NCBI RefSeq assembly: GCF_048266365.1
Contig: NZ_JBLWZP010000004.1
Span: 340,083-404,082, forward strand
Direction of reading: 5' to 3'
DNA from: Galbibacter sp048266365
GTDB taxonomy: Bacteria; Bacteroidota; Bacteroidia; Flavobacteriales; Flavobacteriaceae
DNA length: 64,000 nucleotides
Shown here: positions 61,298-64,000 of the stretch, piece by piece
How positions within the stretch are numbered: the first letter of the stretch is position 1
Layout: each line of letters opens with the position of its first letter
The notes under the pieces: generated by a model
Database searches by the model: none
Told to the model about the DNA's origin: nothing
What the model saw: the letters and a program-made list of their open reading frames with translations, nothing else
Program-made: the position numbers and the translations under genes

Positions 61298-61750
61298 ATG
61301 GAATTAATATTAAAGAACGACGTCGAGAACTTAGGTTTTAAAGATGATGTGGTAACCGTTAAAAATGGTTACGGTAGAAATTATTTGATCCCTCAAGGAT
61401 ACGCTATTCTAGCTACCACTTCTGCTAAAAAAGTATTGGCTGAGAATTTAAAGCAAAGAGCCTTTAAAGAGAAGAAAATTGTTGACGATGCTCAAAAAAT
61501 TGCTGATCAACTTAAAGGTCTTGAGATAAAAATTACAGCTAAAGCAGGTGTTGGAAACAAACTTTTCGGTTCTGTAACTAACGCTGATCTTTCTGGAGCA
61601 ATTCAAAAAGAATCAAATGTAGCTATCGAGAAGAAATTTATTAGCATCTTAGGAGGTAACATTAAAGTTGCCGGTCCTTATGAGGCTACTATAAGACTTC
61701 ACAGAGAAGTAATTGTTGACTTCCCATTTGAAGTAATAGCAGAGGCTTAA
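61298..61750 (+). CDS. rplI: 50S ribosomal protein bL9
   Basis: bL9 is an elongated two-domain protein near the L1 stalk. The N-terminal domain reads MELILKNDVENLGFKDDVVTVKNGYGRNYLIPQGYA; a long helix follows, then the C-terminal domain with ITAKAGVGNKLFGSVTNADLSGAI. 150 residues is typical. It is the last gene of the ribosomal operon, ended by an intrinsic terminator 28 bp downstream. Confidence 0.98.
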   Translation: MELILKNDVENLGFKDDVVTVKNGYGRNYLIPQGYAILATTSAKKVLAENLKQRAFKEKKIVDDAQKIADQLKGLEIKITAKAGVGNKLFGSVTNADLSGAIQKESNVAIEKKFISILGGNIKVAGPYEATIRLHREVIVDFPFEVIAEA

Positions 61751-61777
61751 TTAGAAGAAATTATTTCATCATACGAG

Positions 61778-61816
61778 GAGGTTGTATAAAAAATTTATTT
61801 TTTTGCAACCTCTTTT
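61778..61816 (+). terminator. intrinsic terminator of the rpsF-rpsR-rplI operon
   Basis: GAGGTTG and CAACCTC pair, extended by an A-run facing a T-run inside the loop, and the right arm is followed by TTTT. Confidence 0.75.
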
Positions 61817-61849
61817 CGATTTTTGTACACAGATAAATACGGACTTGAA

Positions 61850-62320
61850 GTGAAGTACAGAAGATTATCAAAAGAGCAATTAGAGGAAATGCATCAAGAG
61901 TTTATAAACTTTTTGGCGACTCAATCTATAACTGCAGACGAATGGAAAAGTATTAAAGAAAATAAGCCTGAGGTTGCTGAAGAAGAAATTGATATTTTCA
62001 GTGACTTAGTCTGGGAAGGGGTTTTATCCAAAATAGAATACCTGGAAAATATATCAGCCACACAAATGCATTTGTTTCATCTTACTGAAAAGGAAATGAA
62101 TCTTATTGCCATCCGTGTTGGTCAACCTGGGATAGATTTGAGAACCAAGCATGGCTTTGGATGGTTCAAACAGAACTATATGGGTGAGAACGTAGAAATC
62201 ATGACCGCAGCTAAGGCATATTCAGATGATAAGTTCGTGGATCGATTTGAACTTATCGAAAAGGGCGCAATAATCACCAAAGGGGAATTATTCCGTTACT
62301 TTGACGATATTATCGAATAA
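61850..62320 (+). CDS. DUF6495 family protein
   Basis: The frame is open from a TTG at 61823, but that start lies right after the terminator; I prefer the GTG at 61850, which begins VKYRRLSKEQLEEMHQEF, the conserved N-terminus of this flavobacterial family, giving 156 residues. The protein is soluble and mixed helical, with IDIFSDLVWEGVLSKIEYLENIS and FGWFKQNYMGENVEIMTAAKAY segments. No function known. It stands between the ribosomal operon and hisS. Confidence 0.8.
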   Translation: MKYRRLSKEQLEEMHQEFINFLATQSITADEWKSIKENKPEVAEEEIDIFSDLVWEGVLSKIEYLENISATQMHLFHLTEKEMNLIAIRVGQPGIDLRTKHGFGWFKQNYMGENVEIMTAAKAYSDDKFVDRFELIEKGAIITKGELFRYFDDIIE

Positions 62321-62433
62321 GATACAGTCGAATATTAGTACCGCTGGTCATAGGCTAGCATTATAATATATTTCTCAATGCCTTTAAAGAATTAAGGCAT
62401 AATTTAGTGTAAATCTCCAAACGCATATTTATA

Positions 62434-63807
62434 ATGGCACAAAAACCAAGCATAGCAAAAGGAACTAGAGACTTTGGACCGGAAGAAGTTAGCAAGCGAA
62501 ACTATATTATCAGCACTATAAAAGCACATTTTGAAACCTTTGGTTTTATGCCTATTGAAACCCCTAGTTTTGAGAACTCGGATACATTGATGGGGAAATA
62601 TGGAGATGAAGGAGATCGCTTGATTTTTAAAATTTTAAACTCTGGGGATTACTTAGCCAAGGTGGAAGATGATCTTTATCAGAAGAAAGATGCCGGAGCA
62701 TTGACATCTAAGATCTCAGAGAAGGCTTTACGCTATGATTTAACAGTGCCTTTCGCGCGTTACGTGGTAATGCACCAAAATGAAATTGATCTTCCTTTTA
62801 AACGCTATCAAATACAGCCGGTTTGGAGAGCTGACCGTCCACAAAAGGGGCGTTTTAGAGAGTTTTTCCAATGTGACGCCGATGTGGTTGGTTCAAAATC
62901 TTTGTGGCAAGAAGTGGAATTTATACAGCTTTATGATGCGGTTTTCAGCAGTCTTGGTGTTGAAGGAGTAACGATCAAGTTGAACAACAGGAAAATACTT
63001 TCAGGAATTGCTGAGGTGATTGGAGCCAAAGACAAGCTTATCGATTTTACCGTTGCTTTGGATAAGCTGGATAAGATAGGTGAGGATGGTGTGAAAAAAG
63101 AAATGCAGGAGAAAGGTATCACGGCAACTGCTATTGAGAACCTACAGCCCTTGTTTGATTTTAAGGGTAGTAATACTTCTAAGTTAGAAAGTCTTAAAAC
63201 CATGCTAGCCACTTCTGAGCAAGGGTTGAAAGGGGTGGAGGAACTTAGTTTCATACTTACAGCTACGGATTCTTTAGGTCTAAAATCTGCGAATTTAGAT
63301 TTGGATGTAACCTTGGCAAGAGGACTTAATTATTATACCGGAGCTATTATTGAAGTTGCCGCTCCAAATACAGTTAAAATTGGTTCCATAGGCGGAGGTG
63401 GACGTTATGATGACTTGACCGGGATTTTTGGATTGAAAGATGTTAGTGGTGTTGGTATTTCATTTGGCTTAGACCGAATCTACCTTGTGTTGGAAGAGCT
63501 TGGTTTATTCCCGCCTTCGGTTACTACCACTTCAGAAGTTTTGTTCTTGAATTTTGGTCAAAATGAAGCTTTATATGGTCTTAAAGGTGTTAAAGCCCTT
63601 AGAGAAGGTGGTGTAAAGGCAGAGCTGTATCCAGATGATGCCAAGATGAAAAAGCAGATGAATTACGCCAATAAAAGAGGTATTCCTTTTGTCGTTCTTG
63701 CTGGAGAAACTGAGATGGAACAAGGGACATATACATTGAAAGATATGACTTTGGGGACACAAGATAAGGTAAGTCTAGCTGATATGATTGAGAAATTAAA
63801 ACGCTAG
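62434..63807 (+). CDS. hisS: histidine-tRNA ligase
   Basis: A class II aminoacyl-tRNA synthetase that charges tRNA-His. Motif 2 (RADRPQKGRFREFFQCDAD), the histidine-specific LDVTLARGLNYYTGAIIEVA box and motif 3 (GVGISFGLDRIYLVLEE) are present, followed by the anticodon-binding domain (about 370-457). 457 residues is normal. It is 113 bp downstream of the DUF6495 gene. Downstream to 64000 there is no gene I can support. Confidence 0.97.
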   Translation: MAQKPSIAKGTRDFGPEEVSKRNYIISTIKAHFETFGFMPIETPSFENSDTLMGKYGDEGDRLIFKILNSGDYLAKVEDDLYQKKDAGALTSKISEKALRYDLTVPFARYVVMHQNEIDLPFKRYQIQPVWRADRPQKGRFREFFQCDADVVGSKSLWQEVEFIQLYDAVFSSLGVEGVTIKLNNRKILSGIAEVIGAKDKLIDFTVALDKLDKIGEDGVKKEMQEKGITATAIENLQPLFDFKGSNTSKLESLKTMLATSEQGLKGVEELSFILTATDSLGLKSANLDLDVTLARGLNYYTGAIIEVAAPNTVKIGSIGGGGRYDDLTGIFGLKDVSGVGISFGLDRIYLVLEELGLFPPSVTTTSEVLFLNFGQNEALYGLKGVKALREGGVKAELYPDDAKMKKQMNYANKRGIPFVVLAGETEMEQGTYTLKDMTLGTQDKVSLADMIEKLKR

Positions 63808-63930
63808 TATTCTTAATATGATGTATTTTTTTAAATCATTTACAATCTATTGATCCATTGTTAACCCTTAGAATAAGGATATATCACTTATATTGTAGAT
63901 TTTTGTTTTGTTAACCAGACGGTATAAACT

Positions 63931-63962
63931 ACCCAACCACGCATAGCGATGGATTGGGTTTT
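63931..63962 (+). terminator. possible terminator downstream of hisS
   Basis: ACCCAA and TTGGGT pair, with CC/GG extending the stem past one bulged A, followed by TTT. It is 123 bp beyond the hisS stop, so its assignment to hisS is uncertain. Confidence 0.4.
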
Positions 63963-64000
63963 AAACCTGAAGCTAGATGAGCAATAGCGCAACACATAGC

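Noticed and set aside
1..64000. CRISPR arrays, insertion sequences, prophage, tRNA or rRNA genes
   Set aside because: No regularly spaced repeats, transposase or phage genes, and no tRNA-like arms were seen by eye; a tRNA scan was not possible here.

Overview
The window is chromosomal DNA of a Bacteroidota bacterium, almost certainly a (probably marine) member of the Flavobacteriaceae. The evidence is gene order and protein types (recF/TPR/ribH/mutL, udk-ftsB-mutAB, DUF5683-parB-parA, a signal peptidase I of more than 500 residues), AT-rich DNA, TAnnTTTG-type -7 promoter boxes, and the near absence of Shine-Dalgarno sequences. I saw no rRNA, tRNA, CRISPR array, insertion sequence or prophage.

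Layout. (1) 1-14 kb is housekeeping: a lipoprotein, recF, a TPR membrane protein, ribH, mutL, two tandem rhomboid proteases and an EEP-family hydrolase on or around the + strand, then a minus-strand run parA-parB-DUF5683-dapB-lepB-wbqC-like-DUF6122. (2) 14-23 kb holds a 2,4-dienoyl-CoA reductase-like gene and a partial denitrification island: a copper nitrite reductase fused to cytochrome c, a NirV-like SUMF1 protein, a Sco lipoprotein, an unusual polytopic membrane protein, Ric/YtfE, quinol NO reductase and an Rrf2 regulator. Three copies of one inverted repeat (10-bp arms, 4-bp spacer, core GACA-N4-TGTC) sit upstream of nirK, norB-ric and rrf2. A perfect 20-bp Crp/Fnr-like palindrome lies about 42 bp upstream of the predicted nirK start. 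(3) 23-28 kb: methylmalonyl-CoA mutase subunits, a FtsB-like protein and uridine kinase.

(4) 28-42 kb is the accessory highlight: an AraC regulator followed by a gapless 13-kb operon encoding a complete oxidative L-fucose pathway. Three exported alpha-L-fucosidases (GH29, GH95, GH29) release fucose; FucP imports it; a mutarotase, fucose dehydrogenase, fuconolactonase, fuconate dehydratase, ketodeoxyfuconate dehydrogenase and diketodeoxyfuconate hydrolase convert it to pyruvate and L-lactate; an FMN lactate dehydrogenase oxidises the lactate. (5) 42-50 kb: DoxX, small flavobacterial unknowns, and a minus-strand operon of a PIG-L deacetylase, a 33-residue membrane microprotein, a sodium:solute symporter and a Gfo/Idh/MocA oxidoreductase.

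(6) 50-64 kb returns to housekeeping: trmH-like, a DEAD-box helicase, rdgB, rlmH, nadC, yihY-like, DUF2147, priA, a LytTR response regulator, rpsF-rpsR-rplI, DUF6495 and hisS. No part of the window longer than 300 bases lacks a gene. The longest gaps are 49798-50092, 19363-19620 and 60430-60640.
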